The position numbers and the translations under genes were made by a program. 64,000 nt of DNA from Silvania hatchlandensis (GTDB lineage Bacteria; Pseudomonadota; Gammaproteobacteria; Enterobacterales; Enterobacteriaceae), in NCBI RefSeq assembly GCF_025564065.1, contig NZ_JAMGZK010000042.1, positions 1 through 64,000 on the forward strand, read 5' to 3'. Below are positions 56,206-64,000 of this stretch, one piece after another. The number at the start of each line of letters is the position of its first letter. The stretch's first letter is position 1. The notes under the pieces were generated by a model. That model was given only the letters and a program-made list of their open reading frames with translations, did no database searches and had not been told where the DNA came from.

Positions 56206-56234
56206 GTATCCCTCAGCGCTGGGCTGAGGGATAC
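56206..56234. terminator. Perfect 12-bp hairpin after ptsP, no U-run
   Basis: GTATCCCTCAGC and GCTGAGGGATAC pair perfectly around GCTGG, starting 6 nt past the ptsP stop. The flank AAACGTG is not U-rich, so it may be an mRNA-stabilising or pause hairpin and not a true terminator. Confidence 0.6.
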
Positions 56235-56390
56235 AAACGTGCGACGTCTCTATACACATCTTTTACATCTCGGGCGCATCCTCCCCGCCCGCTTGTGCTA
56301 TGATTCGCAACTTTGGAGCGCAGGCAACCCCTCGCGCACGTCTCTACCGCTGTCCACTTTCAGCGGAATATCAACATCTTGTGGTGACAG

Positions 56391-57263
56391 ATGAACAGTG
56401 GCTATCTGCATTTTCCGGAATTCGATCCGGTCATTTTCTCAATTGGACCCGTAGCGCTTCACTGGTATGGCCTGATGTATCTGGTCGGGTTCGTTTTTGC
56501 CATGTGGCTGGCTGGCCGTCGCGCCAAACGCCCTGGCAGCGGCTGGACCAAAGACGAAGTAGAAAACCTGCTGTACGCAGGCTTCCTCGGCGTCTTCCTC
56601 GGTGGGCGCATCGGCTATGTGCTGTTCTACAACTTCCCGGTGTTCATGAGCGATCCGCTCTATCTGTTCCGCGTCTGGGATGGCGGCATGTCCTTCCACG
56701 GCGGCCTGATTGGCGTCATCCTGGTGATGGTGATCTTCGCGAAACGCACCAAACGTACCTTCTTCCAGGTGGCTGATTTTATTGCGCCATTGATCCCGTT
56801 CGGGCTGGGTGCTGGTCGTCTGGGTAACTTTATCAACGGCGAGTTGTGGGGCCGCGTCGATCCGAGCGTGCCGTTTACCATGCTGTTCCCGCAGTCGCGT
56901 GCCGAAGATCTTGCTCTGCTGCCTTCACATCCTGAGTGGCAGTCGCTGTTCGACACCTACGGTGCCCTGCCGCGTCATATGTCACAGCTGTACGAGATGG
57001 CGCTGGAAGGGGTGGTACTGTTTATCATTCTGAACCTGTTTATCCGCAAACCGCGTCCGACGGGCTCGGTATCTGGCTTGTTCCTGATTGGCTACGGTGC
57101 CTTCCGTATCATCGTGGAATTCTTCCGCCAGCCGGATCAGCAATTCACTGGTGAATGGGTACAGTACATCAGTATGGGGCAGATCCTCTCTATTCCGATG
57201 ATTGTCGCGGGTATCGCGATGATGGTCTGGGCGTACCGTCGTCCACAGCAACAGGTCTCCTGA
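56391..57263 (+). CDS. lgt: Prolipoprotein diacylglyceryl transferase Lgt
   Basis: A 290-residue inner-membrane enzyme with seven membrane segments. It adds diacylglycerol from phosphatidylglycerol to the lipobox Cys, the first step of lipoprotein maturation. The essential motifs are present: [12 protein letters not shown] near residue 103 and [18 protein letters not shown] near 138. It serves ActS, YgdR and the other lipoproteins here. thyA starts 6 nt downstream in the same operon. Confidence 0.97.
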   Translation: MNSGYLHFPEFDPVIFSIGPVALHWYGLMYLVGFVFAMWLAGRRAKRPGSGWTKDEVENLLYAGFLGVFLGGRIGYVLFYNFPVFMSDPLYLFRVWDGGMSFHGGLIGVILVMVIFAKRTKRTFFQVADFIAPLIPFGLGAGRLGNFINGELWGRVDPSVPFTMLFPQSRAEDLALLPSHPEWQSLFDTYGALPRHMSQLYEMALEGVVLFIILNLFIRKPRPTGSVSGLFLIGYGAFRIIVEFFRQPDQQFTGEWVQYISMGQILSIPMIVAGIAMMVWAYRRPQQQVS

Positions 57264-57269
57264 GTCATT

Positions 57270-58064
57270 ATGAAACAGTATCTTGAACTGATGCAAAAAG
57301 TGCTCGATGAGGGCACGGCAAAAAACGACCGCACCGGTACCGGTACGACCTCCATTTTTGGTCACCAGATGCGCTTCAACCTGCAGGATGGCTTTCCGCT
57401 GGTGACAACCAAGCGCTGCCATTTACGCTCAATCATTCATGAGCTGCTTTGGTTCCTGCAGGGCGATACCAACATCGCGTACCTGCGTGAGAACAACGTC
57501 TCTATCTGGGACGAGTGGGCAGACGACAATGGCGATCTGGGCCCGGTCTACGGCAAGCAGTGGCGCGCCTGGCCAACGCCGGATGGCCGCCATATCGACC
57601 AGATCACCACCGTGGTGAACCAGCTGAAAAACGATCCGGACTCGCGCCGTATTATCGTTTCTGCCTGGAACGTGGGCGAGCTGGACAAAATGGCGCTGGC
57701 ACCGTGCCACGCGTTTTTCCAGTTCTATGTGGCGGATGGCAAGCTCTCCTGTCAGCTGTACCAGCGCTCCTGCGATGTGTTCCTCGGCCTGCCGTTTAAC
57801 ATCGCCAGCTATGCACTGCTGGTGCATATGATGGCTCAGCAGTGCGAGCTGGAAGTGGGTGATTTTGTCTGGACCGGCGGGGATACCCACCTGTACAGCA
57901 ACCATATGGAACAGACCCATCTTCAGTTGTCCCGCGAGCCGCGAGCGCTGCCGAAGCTGGTCATCAAGCGTAAGCCGGGATCCATTTTCGACTACCGCTT
58001 TGAAGACTTCGACATCGAGGGCTACGACCCGCATCCGGGCATCAAAGCCCCTGTGGCCATCTGA
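57270..58064 (+). CDS. thyA: Thymidylate synthase ThyA
   Basis: A 264-residue enzyme making dTMP from dUMP with methylene-tetrahydrofolate. The nucleophilic Cys is in [12 protein letters not shown] near residue 146. The dUMP-binding residues are in [18 protein letters not shown] (about 165-182), and the C-terminus is APVAI. Length is the same as E. coli ThyA, and it is coupled to lgt. A terminator follows. Confidence 0.97.
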   Translation: MKQYLELMQKVLDEGTAKNDRTGTGTTSIFGHQMRFNLQDGFPLVTTKRCHLRSIIHELLWFLQGDTNIAYLRENNVSIWDEWADDNGDLGPVYGKQWRAWPTPDGRHIDQITTVVNQLKNDPDSRRIIVSAWNVGELDKMALAPCHAFFQFYVADGKLSCQLYQRSCDVFLGLPFNIASYALLVHMMAQQCELEVGDFVWTGGDTHLYSNHMEQTHLQLSREPRALPKLVIKRKPGSIFDYRFEDFDIEGYDPHPGIKAPVAI

Positions 58065-58081
58065 TATCGCAAGCCTGACAT

Positions 58082-58109
58082 AACCGGCACCTTGTGTGCC
58101 GGTTTTTTT
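58082..58109 (+). terminator. thyA terminator
   Basis: AACCGGCAC and GTGCCGGTT form a stem around CTTGT and run into a T-tract, 17 nt past the thyA stop. Confidence 0.92.
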
Positions 58110-58247
58110 ATGCCCAAATAATGGTTTTGCGAGCCTGTTTCCGGCTTATGCGCAACGCGCTGCAAACTGCAAGAAAGTGCTGAACCCGCCTCGACAATCT
58201 CTGAACTGCGCCTCGAATTGCTGTTCTTGCCCCGTCACACTGGCGTC

Positions 58248-58712
58248 ATGAAAAAGGAAAAGGGCTTTACGCTCATTGAAATGCTGGTCGCCGTCGCACT
58301 TATCGTTACGCTCAGCGCGACAGGGCTGTACGGCTGGCGACGCTGGCAGCAACAGCAGCAACTCTGGCAGACGGCGCGCCAGGTGCGGGATTTTCTTGTA
58401 GTGCTGCGCAACGACGCCTGGCGACATAACCGGGATCACGTTGTGGCGCTAAAGCAGGACGGCCAGCAGTGGTGCCTGCTCAAAACCGATATCCCCGCGT
58501 GCCAGGCCGACAGCGCCTTTGCGCTCATCCCGCTGTGGCCGGATATTCACATCACCGAGATTACGCCCGCGCTGGGGTTTTATGGCCTGCGGGATACCGC
58601 CTGGGCGGGGCGAATTCGCCTGCAAAGCCAGGCCGGCGAATGGCTGATTATCGTCTCGTCCTGGGGGCGCATCCGCATGTGCAACGGCAAGGGAGGATTC
58701 GCATGTCAGTAA
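58248..58712 (+). CDS. ppdA: Type IV pilin-like protein PpdA
   Basis: A 154-residue prepilin-type protein with the N-methylation motif KEKGFTLIEMLV; cleavage would fall after the Gly. One hydrophobic helix follows and then a soluble domain with two Cys. The codon at 58218 is in frame but would put extra residues before the short leader, so ATG 58248 is used. It is the first of four minor-pilin genes (ppdA-ppdB-ygdB-ppdC) before recC. Minor pseudopilins would prime a pilus, but no assembly genes are in the window. Confidence 0.93.
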   Translation: MKKEKGFTLIEMLVAVALIVTLSATGLYGWRRWQQQQQLWQTARQVRDFLVVLRNDAWRHNRDHVVALKQDGQQWCLLKTDIPACQADSAFALIPLWPDIHITEITPALGFYGLRDTAWAGRIRLQSQAGEWLIIVSSWGRIRMCNGKGGFACQ

Positions 58713-59266
58713 CTCAGCAGGGATTTTCACTGACCGAAGTCCTGATAGCGATGGCGATAAGCAGCGTCCTGCTGATGAGCGCGGCGCGGTTTTTACCCGG
58801 TTTGCAGCGAGCGATACTGCTGCAGACGCAGCAGCAGGAACGTGAAGAGGAGATCTGGCTGCGGATGGCCGGTATCGGTAAGCACCTGCAACGGGCGGGT
58901 TACTGCGCGGGCGAGTGCCAGGGCGAGGCGCTAAAGATTGCTCAGGGCGGCGAATGCATCATAGTGCAGTGGGACGAGAACAGCAATGGCCGCTGGGAGA
59001 CGACGCCCCCAACCGCTGCGGAACAGACGGGGTTTCGCCTCAACGATGGCGCACTGGAGACGCTACGGGGCGCTACGCAGTGCAGCGGCAAGGGATGGGA
59101 GAGAGTGACCGATCCCGCCAGGCTCACCGTGGTGCATTTTAAGGTGCAGCGCATCATGCGGGCGGGGTTCGCGCCAGAGTTAAGCATCGCGTTGGGTGCC
59201 TCTTTCAAAGGAGCGCGTGGCGGTAACCTTGAAGCGCATCATCGTGTCACCGGGTTTAACTTATGA
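58703..59266 (+). CDS. ppdB: Type IV pilin-like protein PpdB
   Basis: A 187-residue pseudopilin with the motif QQGFSLTEVLIAMAIS at the N-terminus and a long soluble domain. Six or more Cys residues are spaced through the mature part (YCAGECQGE, GGECIIVQW). ATG 58703 follows GGGAGG and overlaps ppdA by 10 nt; longer upstream reading in this frame is antisense to conservation and not used. It resembles PilW/PulJ-type minor pilins. Confidence 0.92.
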   Translation: MSVTQQGFSLTEVLIAMAISSVLLMSAARFLPGLQRAILLQTQQQEREEEIWLRMAGIGKHLQRAGYCAGECQGEALKIAQGGECIIVQWDENSNGRWETTPPTAAEQTGFRLNDGALETLRGATQCSGKGWERVTDPARLTVVHFKVQRIMRAGFAPELSIALGASFKGARGGNLEAHHRVTGFNL

Positions 59267-59667
59267 GCCGCCAGCAGGGAATGTCGTCGCTGGCGCTGGT
59301 GCTCCTGCTATTAATGCTGGGCAGCCTGATGCTGACCGGACTCAACCAGCAGCTTGATGCCCTGATGCGCATTGTCAGGGCCGACAGCGAGGCCCTTTAC
59401 CATCAGGCGACAGCCCAGTCGGCGCTGGAGTGGGGCAGAACGCTTCCCTGGCCGACGGATGCGGACGCGGCGTGCCAGCAGCATCCGCAGCAGCCGTGGC
59501 GCGCCTGCCTGCGTATCCTGGCGCAGCGCGCCGTGCTTATCACCAGCAGTGGTGGCATCACGCTGTGGCGGCTGGGGGAGGTGAGCGCCGAGGGTGTTGT
59601 CTTTTTGCCGCACGGCTGGAGTGACTTTTGCCCGCTTAAGGAGAGTGCGCTGTGTCAGCAACCGTAG
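59263..59667 (+). CDS. ygdB: YgdB, DUF2509 minor-pilin-locus protein
   Basis: A 134-residue protein with one N-terminal hydrophobic helix (SSLALVLLLLMLGSLMLTGL), as in PilX/GspK-like minor pilins, but lacking a clear Gly-Phe-Glu cleavage motif. It overlaps ppdB by 4 nt (ATGA) and ppdC by 16 nt. The position is conserved with E. coli ygdB. It probably helps the other pseudopilins assemble. Confidence 0.9.
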   Translation: MSRQQGMSSLALVLLLLMLGSLMLTGLNQQLDALMRIVRADSEALYHQATAQSALEWGRTLPWPTDADAACQQHPQQPWRACLRILAQRAVLITSSGGITLWRLGEVSAEGVVFLPHGWSDFCPLKESALCQQP

Positions 59668-59975
59668 CGAAACAGCAGGGGTTTAGCATCGTGGAAGTGT
59701 TACTCGCCATGATGCTGATGGTTATCGTGGTCACTGCGCTTGCGGGCTATCATCGTGTTTTAGCCAGCCGGTTCGTGGCACTGGAGCAGTACCGCCAGGT
59801 CTGGCGTCAGGTCTGGAATCAGTCGCAGCTCACGCCCGCAGAATTACCCGCGGGCTGGCAGGTGAACCGAATGCAGACAACACAGGCCGGATGTGTCAGC
59901 ATCTCGGTCACACTTATTTCTCCTCTGGGTCGGCGGGGTCAGATGACACGCCTGCACTGCCCGGTTAGCCAGTAG
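59652..59975 (+). CDS. ppdC: Type IV pilin-like protein PpdC
   Basis: A 107-residue pseudopilin (PilV/GspI-like) with the leader motif KQQGFSIVEVLLAMMLM and a short C-terminal domain. The start is GTG 59652 within the end of ygdB. It ends 12 nt before recC, so the pilin genes and recC may share transcripts, as in E. coli. Confidence 0.91.
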   Translation: MSATVAKQQGFSIVEVLLAMMLMVIVVTALAGYHRVLASRFVALEQYRQVWRQVWNQSQLTPAELPAGWQVNRMQTTQAGCVSISVTLISPLGRRGQMTRLHCPVSQ

Positions 59976-59987
59976 TTGGGAGCAGCG

Positions 59988-62900
59988 ATGTTAAGGGTCT
60001 ACCACTCAAACCGTCTGGACGTGCTGGAAGCGCTGATGGAATTTATTGTCGAGCAACAGAGGCTCGACGATCCCTTTGAACCGGAAATGATCCTGGTTCA
60101 GAGCACCGGTATGGCGCAGTGGCTGCAGATGTCCCTTTCGCAAAAGTTTGGTATTGCCGCCAATATCGACTTCCCGCTGCCCGCCAGCTTTATCTGGGAT
60201 ATGTTTGTCCGCGTGCTGCCGGAGATCCCGAAACAGAGCGCATTCAACAAGCAGAGCATGAGCTGGAAGCTGATGTCGCTACTGCCTGAGATGTTGCCGC
60301 AGGATGAATTCACCATGCTGCGCCACTACCTCAATGACGATACCGACAAGCGGAAGCTGTTCCAACTGGCGTCGCGGACGGCGGATCTCTATGACCAGTA
60401 TCTGGTCTATCGCCCGGAATGGCTGACGCGCTGGGAAGCAGGCGAACTGATCGATGGCCTCGACCAGGCACAAATCTGGCAGGCACCGCTGTGGAAGGCG
60501 CTGGTCGAACACACCGAAAAGCTGGGCCAGCCCCAGTGGCACCGTGCAAATCTCTACGATCGTTTTATCAGCACGCTGGACACAGCAACCGAGACGCCCG
60601 CCGGGTTGCCGTCGAGGGTCTTTATCTGCGGCATCTCCGCTTTGCCGCCGGTCTACCTGAAGGCGCTGAATGCGCTGGGCAGACACATTGATATCCATAT
60701 TCTGTTCACCAACCCCTGCCGCCATTACTGGGGCGATATTCAGGATGCCCGCTGGCTCTCCCGGATTGTGACGCGCCAGCGTCGCCGCCTGTTTGATGAG
60801 CGCACGGTGCCGCTGTTTAAAGACAGCAGTACGGCGGAGCAGCTCTTTGACGACGCGGGTGTGCAAAACTTACCTAACCCACTGCTGGCCTCGTGGGGAA
60901 AGCTGGGGCGCGACTATATTTACATGCTCTCCGAACTGACCGCTTCCGGTGAAGGGGATGTGGATGCCTTTGCCGAGATCACCCCGGACAGCCTGCTGCA
61001 TAACGTGCAGCTGGATATTCTGGATCTTGAGAAGCGCTCGGTGGAGGGCATCAATGCGAAGGAGTTCGCCCGCAGCGACAGCAAACGCCTGTTGGACCCC
61101 GACGATCGCAGCGTGACGCTGCACCTTTGTCACAGCCCGCAGCGTGAAGTCGAAGTGCTGCATGACAAACTGCTGGCGATGCTGGAAGACGATCCTGAGC
61201 TCACGCCGCGCGATATCGTGGTGATGGTGGCCGATATCGACAGCTACAGCCCCTATATTCAGGCCGTGTTCGGCAGCGCCGCCGGCGATCGCTATTTGCC
61301 GTTTGCGATATCGGACCGGCGTGCGCGCCAGTCGCATCCGGCGCTGCAGGCCTTTGTCAGCCTGCTTTCCCTGCCGGACAGCCGCTTTGTTCCTGAAGAC
61401 GTGCTGGCGCTGCTGGATGTTCCGGTACTGGCGGCCCGCTTTGATATTGATGAAGACGCCCTGCGCTACCTGCGCCAGTGGGTCAACGAGTCGGGCGTGC
61501 GCTGGGGGATGGATGACGACAACGTGCAGGAGTTTGAACTGCCCGTTACCGGCCAGCACACCTGGCAGTTTGGCCTGACGCGCATGCTGCTCGGCTACGC
61601 CATGGAGAGCAGTCAGGGCGAATGGAATGCCGTCCTGCCGTATGACGAATCCAGCGGGTTAATTGCCGAGCTGGTGGGGCATCTGGCCTCGCTGTTGATG
61701 CAGCTTAACCGCTGGCGACGGGAGCTAATGCAGGCGCGGCCGCTTGAGGCCTGGCTGCCGGTCTGCCGCGAGATGCTGAATGATTTTTTCCTGCCGGATC
61801 AGGAAACCGAAGCCGCGATGGCGCTCATTGAGCAGCAGTGGCAGGCCATTATCGAAGAGGGGCTCTCGTCGCATTATGGCGAAGCGATCCCGCTGTCGCT
61901 GCTGCGGGATGAACTCACCCAGCGCCTCGATCAGGAGCGGATCAGCCAGCGCTTCCTGGCCGGGCCGGTCAATATCTGCACCCTGATGCCAATGCGCTCT
62001 ATTCCCTTTAAGGTCGTCTGCCTGTTGGGCATGAACGACGGGGTCTACCCGCGTGCGCTGGCACCGCTGGGCTTTGATTTAATGAGTCAAAAACCGCAGC
62101 GTGGGGATCGTAGCCGTCGGGATGATGATCGCTACCTGTTCCTCGAGGCGCTGATCTCCGCCCAGCAGCAACTGTACATCAGCTATATCGGACGCTCTAT
62201 TCAGGATAACAGTGAGCGTTTCCCCTCGGTGCTGGTACAGGAGCTGGTCGACTATATTGGACAAAGCCATTACCTGCCGGGTGACGAAGCGCTTAACTGT
62301 GATGAAAGTGAACGGCGGGTGAAAGCGCATATCACCTGCTGTCACAGCCGGATGCCGTTTGATGCCGTGAACTATGAGCACAACGAGCAGCAGAGCTACG
62401 CCCGGGAGTGGCTTCCGGCGGCGAAGCGAGAAGGGGTAGCCCACAGCGATTTTATCCAGACCCTGGCGCCGCGGCAGGTTGATACCCTGGCCTTTGAGCA
62501 GCTCCAGCGCTTCTGGGCCCACCCGGTGCGCGCTTTTTTCCAGATGCGCCTGCAGGTTAACTTCCGCTCTGAAGAGAGCGAGATCCCGGATGAAGAGCCG
62601 TTTACCCTCGAGGGGTTAAGCCGCTATCAGCTCAACCAGCAGTTGCTGAATGCGCTGGTGGAGGAGGAAGACGCGCAGGTGCTGTTCCGTCGCTATCGTG
62701 CGGCGGGTCAGCTCCCTTACGGTGCCTTTGGTGAAATCGCCTGGGATGCCCAGTGTCAGGAGATGCAAGCGCTGGCCGGCAGGGTGATTGAGTGCCGCCA
62801 GCCGGGCAAAAGCATGGAGATCGATCTTCACTGCAACGGTATCAATCTGACGGGTTGGCTGCAGCATGTGCAGGCGGACGGGCTGCTGCGCTGGCGGCCA

Positions 62901-63362
62901 TCGATGCTCAGCGTTTCACAAGGTCTGCAACTTTGGCTGGAACACCTTGTCTACTGTGCGAGCGGCGGTGAAGGTGAAAGCCGGTTGTTCGTGCGCAAAG
63001 ACGGTGAATGGCGTTTCCAGGCGCTGCCCGCCGTGCAGGCGATGGAGCATCTCTCGCTGTTTATCGAAGGCTTTAAGCAGGGGATGAATAAACCGCTGCT
63101 GTTGCTGCCAGAAAGTGGGGGGGCGTGGATTAAAGCCTGTTATGACGCCACGAATGATGCCATGTTAACGGATGAGGCCACCCTGCAAAAAGCGCGCAGT
63201 AAATTTTTGCAGGCCTACGAAGGTAACATGATGGTGCGCGGAGAAGGAGAGGATGTCTGGTATCAACGCCTGTGGCGAACCCTTGAGCCAGAATACTTCG
63301 ATGCCATCACCGATGAGGCCCGGCGCTACCTGTTACCGTTGTATAGATTTAAATCGTCCTGA
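59988..63362 (+). CDS. recC: RecC subunit of exonuclease V (RecBCD)
   Basis: A 1124-residue subunit that recognises Chi in double-strand-break repair. Near-identical blocks to E. coli RecC include LRVYHSNRLDVLEALMEFIV, QSTGMAQWLQMSLSQKFGIA and QKPQRGDRSRRDDDRYLFLE. The inactive helicase-like and nuclease-like folds are collinear. An in-frame TTG at 59976 precedes a GGGAG Shine-Dalgarno; ATG 59988 is the proper start. ptrA follows at 63504, and recB and recD would lie beyond the right edge. Confidence 0.97.
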   Translation: MLRVYHSNRLDVLEALMEFIVEQQRLDDPFEPEMILVQSTGMAQWLQMSLSQKFGIAANIDFPLPASFIWDMFVRVLPEIPKQSAFNKQSMSWKLMSLLPEMLPQDEFTMLRHYLNDDTDKRKLFQLASRTADLYDQYLVYRPEWLTRWEAGELIDGLDQAQIWQAPLWKALVEHTEKLGQPQWHRANLYDRFISTLDTATETPAGLPSRVFICGISALPPVYLKALNALGRHIDIHILFTNPCRHYWGDIQDARWLSRIVTRQRRRLFDERTVPLFKDSSTAEQLFDDAGVQNLPNPLLASWGKLGRDYIYMLSELTASGEGDVDAFAEITPDSLLHNVQLDILDLEKRSVEGINAKEFARSDSKRLLDPDDRSVTLHLCHSPQREVEVLHDKLLAMLEDDPELTPRDIVVMVADIDSYSPYIQAVFGSAAGDRYLPFAISDRRARQSHPALQAFVSLLSLPDSRFVPEDVLALLDVPVLAARFDIDEDALRYLRQWVNESGVRWGMDDDNVQEFELPVTGQHTWQFGLTRMLLGYAMESSQGEWNAVLPYDESSGLIAELVGHLASLLMQLNRWRRELMQARPLEAWLPVCREMLNDFFLPDQETEAAMALIEQQWQAIIEEGLSSHYGEAIPLSLLRDELTQRLDQERISQRFLAGPVNICTLMPMRSIPFKVVCLLGMNDGVYPRALAPLGFDLMSQKPQRGDRSRRDDDRYLFLEALISAQQQLYISYIGRSIQDNSERFPSVLVQELVDYIGQSHYLPGDEALNCDESERRVKAHITCCHSRMPFDAVNYEHNEQQSYAREWLPAAKREGVAHSDFIQTLAPRQVDTLAFEQLQRFWAHPVRAFFQMRLQVNFRSEESEIPDEEPFTLEGLSRYQLNQQLLNALVEEEDAQVLFRRYRAAGQLPYGAFGEIAWDAQCQEMQALAGRVIECRQPGKSMEIDLHCNGINLTGWLQHVQADGLLRWRPSMLSVSQGLQLWLEHLVYCASGGEGESRLFVRKDGEWRFQALPAVQAMEHLSLFIEGFKQGMNKPLLLLPESGGAWIKACYDATNDAMLTDEATLQKARSKFLQAYEGNMMVRGEGEDVWYQRLWRTLEPEYFDAITDEARRYLLPLYRFKSS

Positions 63363-63503
63363 CGTCTGTATAAAAATTGCGCAGATTTGGGCATTCATTT
63401 ATGATGCCCATCTTGTCATGGACTGATGTACCGCCATTAAGAGATGCTGGCTTGCCCGGCACGAAGTGTGTTAATGATGATGTCCATGATGAAGAGGTAG
63501 TGA

Positions 63504-64000
63504 ATGTCAGGCAGCACCTTATTGAAAACGTTGGTTTTGTTCGTCGCCCTTTGGGCACCCCTCAGTCAGGCAAACACCGGTTGGCAACCCGTTCAGGAAA
63601 CGATTCGCAAAAGCGATAAAGATACCCGTGAGTATCAGGCGATCCGTCTTGATAACGGGATGATCGTGCTGCTGGTGTCCGATCCACAGGCCGTTAAATC
63701 TCTGTCGGCGCTGGTCGTGCCGGTCGGTTCGCTGGAAGATCCTGACTCTCATCCCGGCCTTGCGCACTATCTTGAGCACATGACGCTGATGGGCTCAAAG
63801 AAGTATCCGCAGCCTGACAGCCTTGCCGAATTTTTGAAAATGCACGGTGGCAGCCATAACGCCAGCACCGCGCCGTACCGTACTGCCTTTTATCTGGAAG
63901 TGGAAAACGATGCGCTGGAAGGCGCAGTCGATCGCCTTGCGGACGCCATTGCCGCACCGCTGCTGGATAAAAAATATGCCGATCGCGAGCGTAATGCCGT
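63504..64000 (+). CDS. ptrA: Protease III (pitrilysin) PtrA, 5' part, cut by window edge
   Basis: The first 165 codons of a periplasmic M16 zinc protease. A signal peptide (LVLFVALWAPLSQA) is followed by the N-terminal M16 domain with the inverted zinc motif HxxEH in LAHYLEHMTLMGSKKYP near residue 89. The downstream Glu region begins at DKKYADRERNA. ATG 63504 matches the E. coli layout. It sits between recC and the expected recB, as in K-12. The rest of the gene is outside the window. Confidence 0.95.
   Translation, partial: MSGSTLLKTLVLFVALWAPLSQANTGWQPVQETIRKSDKDTREYQAIRLDNGMIVLLVSDPQAVKSLSALVVPVGSLEDPDSHPGLAHYLEHMTLMGSKKYPQPDSLAEFLKMHGGSHNASTAPYRTAFYLEVENDALEGAVDRLADAIAAPLLDKKYADRERNA

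Noticed and set aside
58469..58702. Upstream extension of ppdB in the same frame
   Set aside because: It lies within ppdA in another frame. The leader peptide motif and a GGGAGG Shine-Dalgarno place the start at 58703.

Overview
This 64 kb window is chromosomal DNA of an enteric gammaproteobacterium of the family Enterobacteriaceae. Protein content and gene order look close to Enterobacter, Lelliottia, Leclercia or Klebsiella; the genus cannot be fixed by eye. The backbone follows the E. coli K-12 segment from bglA to ptrA in order: bglA, yqfB, trhA, ygfZ, sdhE-ygfX, fldB, xerD-dsbC-recJ-prfB-lysS, idi, actS (ygeR), glyU, yqeG, yqeF, kduI-kduD, araE, ygeA, lysR/lysA, galR, an Omr sRNA, aas-lplT, tas, ygdR, mutH, rppH-ptsP, lgt-thyA, ppdA-ppdB-ygdB-ppdC-recC, and ptrA cut by the right edge.

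Accessory DNA sits in a few defined intervals. (1) The left edge carries what looks like the end of an insertion sequence, and an RpiR-type regulator sits upstream of bglA. (2) Between tRNA-Gly(CCC) glyU and yqeG, an interval known in E. coli as a variable site, there are an IprA-like regulator, a second OmpA-type porin, a small lipoprotein, yjdI-yjdJ and an acetyltransferase. (3) Between yqeG and yqeF there are a PACE efflux gene with a divergent LysR regulator, a cupin, and an orphan amino-acid binding protein with an M20 amidohydrolase. (4) An oligogalacturonide (pectin fragment) pathway is split around araE: kdgM porin, ogl, kduI and kduD on one side; a second ogl, the TogMNAB ABC importer and kdgF on the other. 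Palindromes matching the KdgR operator lie upstream of ogl, kduI, togM and kdgF. (5) Between lysA and galR there is a beta-glucoside module: LacI-type repressor, PTS EIIC, GH1 hydrolase, UxuR/ExuR-type regulator and acetyltransferase.

In the pectin pathway, KdgM would admit oligogalacturonides through the outer membrane, TogB would bind them in the periplasm and TogMN-A would import them. Ogl would cut unsaturated digalacturonate to monomers, KdgF and KduI would convert the monomers and KduD would reduce the product to 2-keto-3-deoxygluconate. No pectate lyase is in the window, so substrate may be scavenged or made by enzymes encoded elsewhere. The beta-glucoside module supplies only the EIIC part of a PTS and must use EIIA/EIIB from another locus.

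The rest is housekeeping: recombination and repair (XerD, RecJ, MutH, RecC), translation (RF2 with its programmed frameshift, LysRS, tRNA-Gly), disulfide isomerisation (DsbC), flavin insertion into succinate dehydrogenase (SdhE), lipoprotein maturation (Lgt), dTMP synthesis (ThyA), phospholipid recycling (Aas-LplT), RNA decapping (RppH) and nitrogen-PTS control (PtsP). I found no CRISPR array, prophage, toxin-antitoxin pair, secretion system or recognisable defence island. The most unusual non-coding features are a repeat-bounded composite element between araE and the second ogl, paired 12-bp sites in front of the PTS gene, and a cluster of DnaA-box sequences between mutH and rppH.
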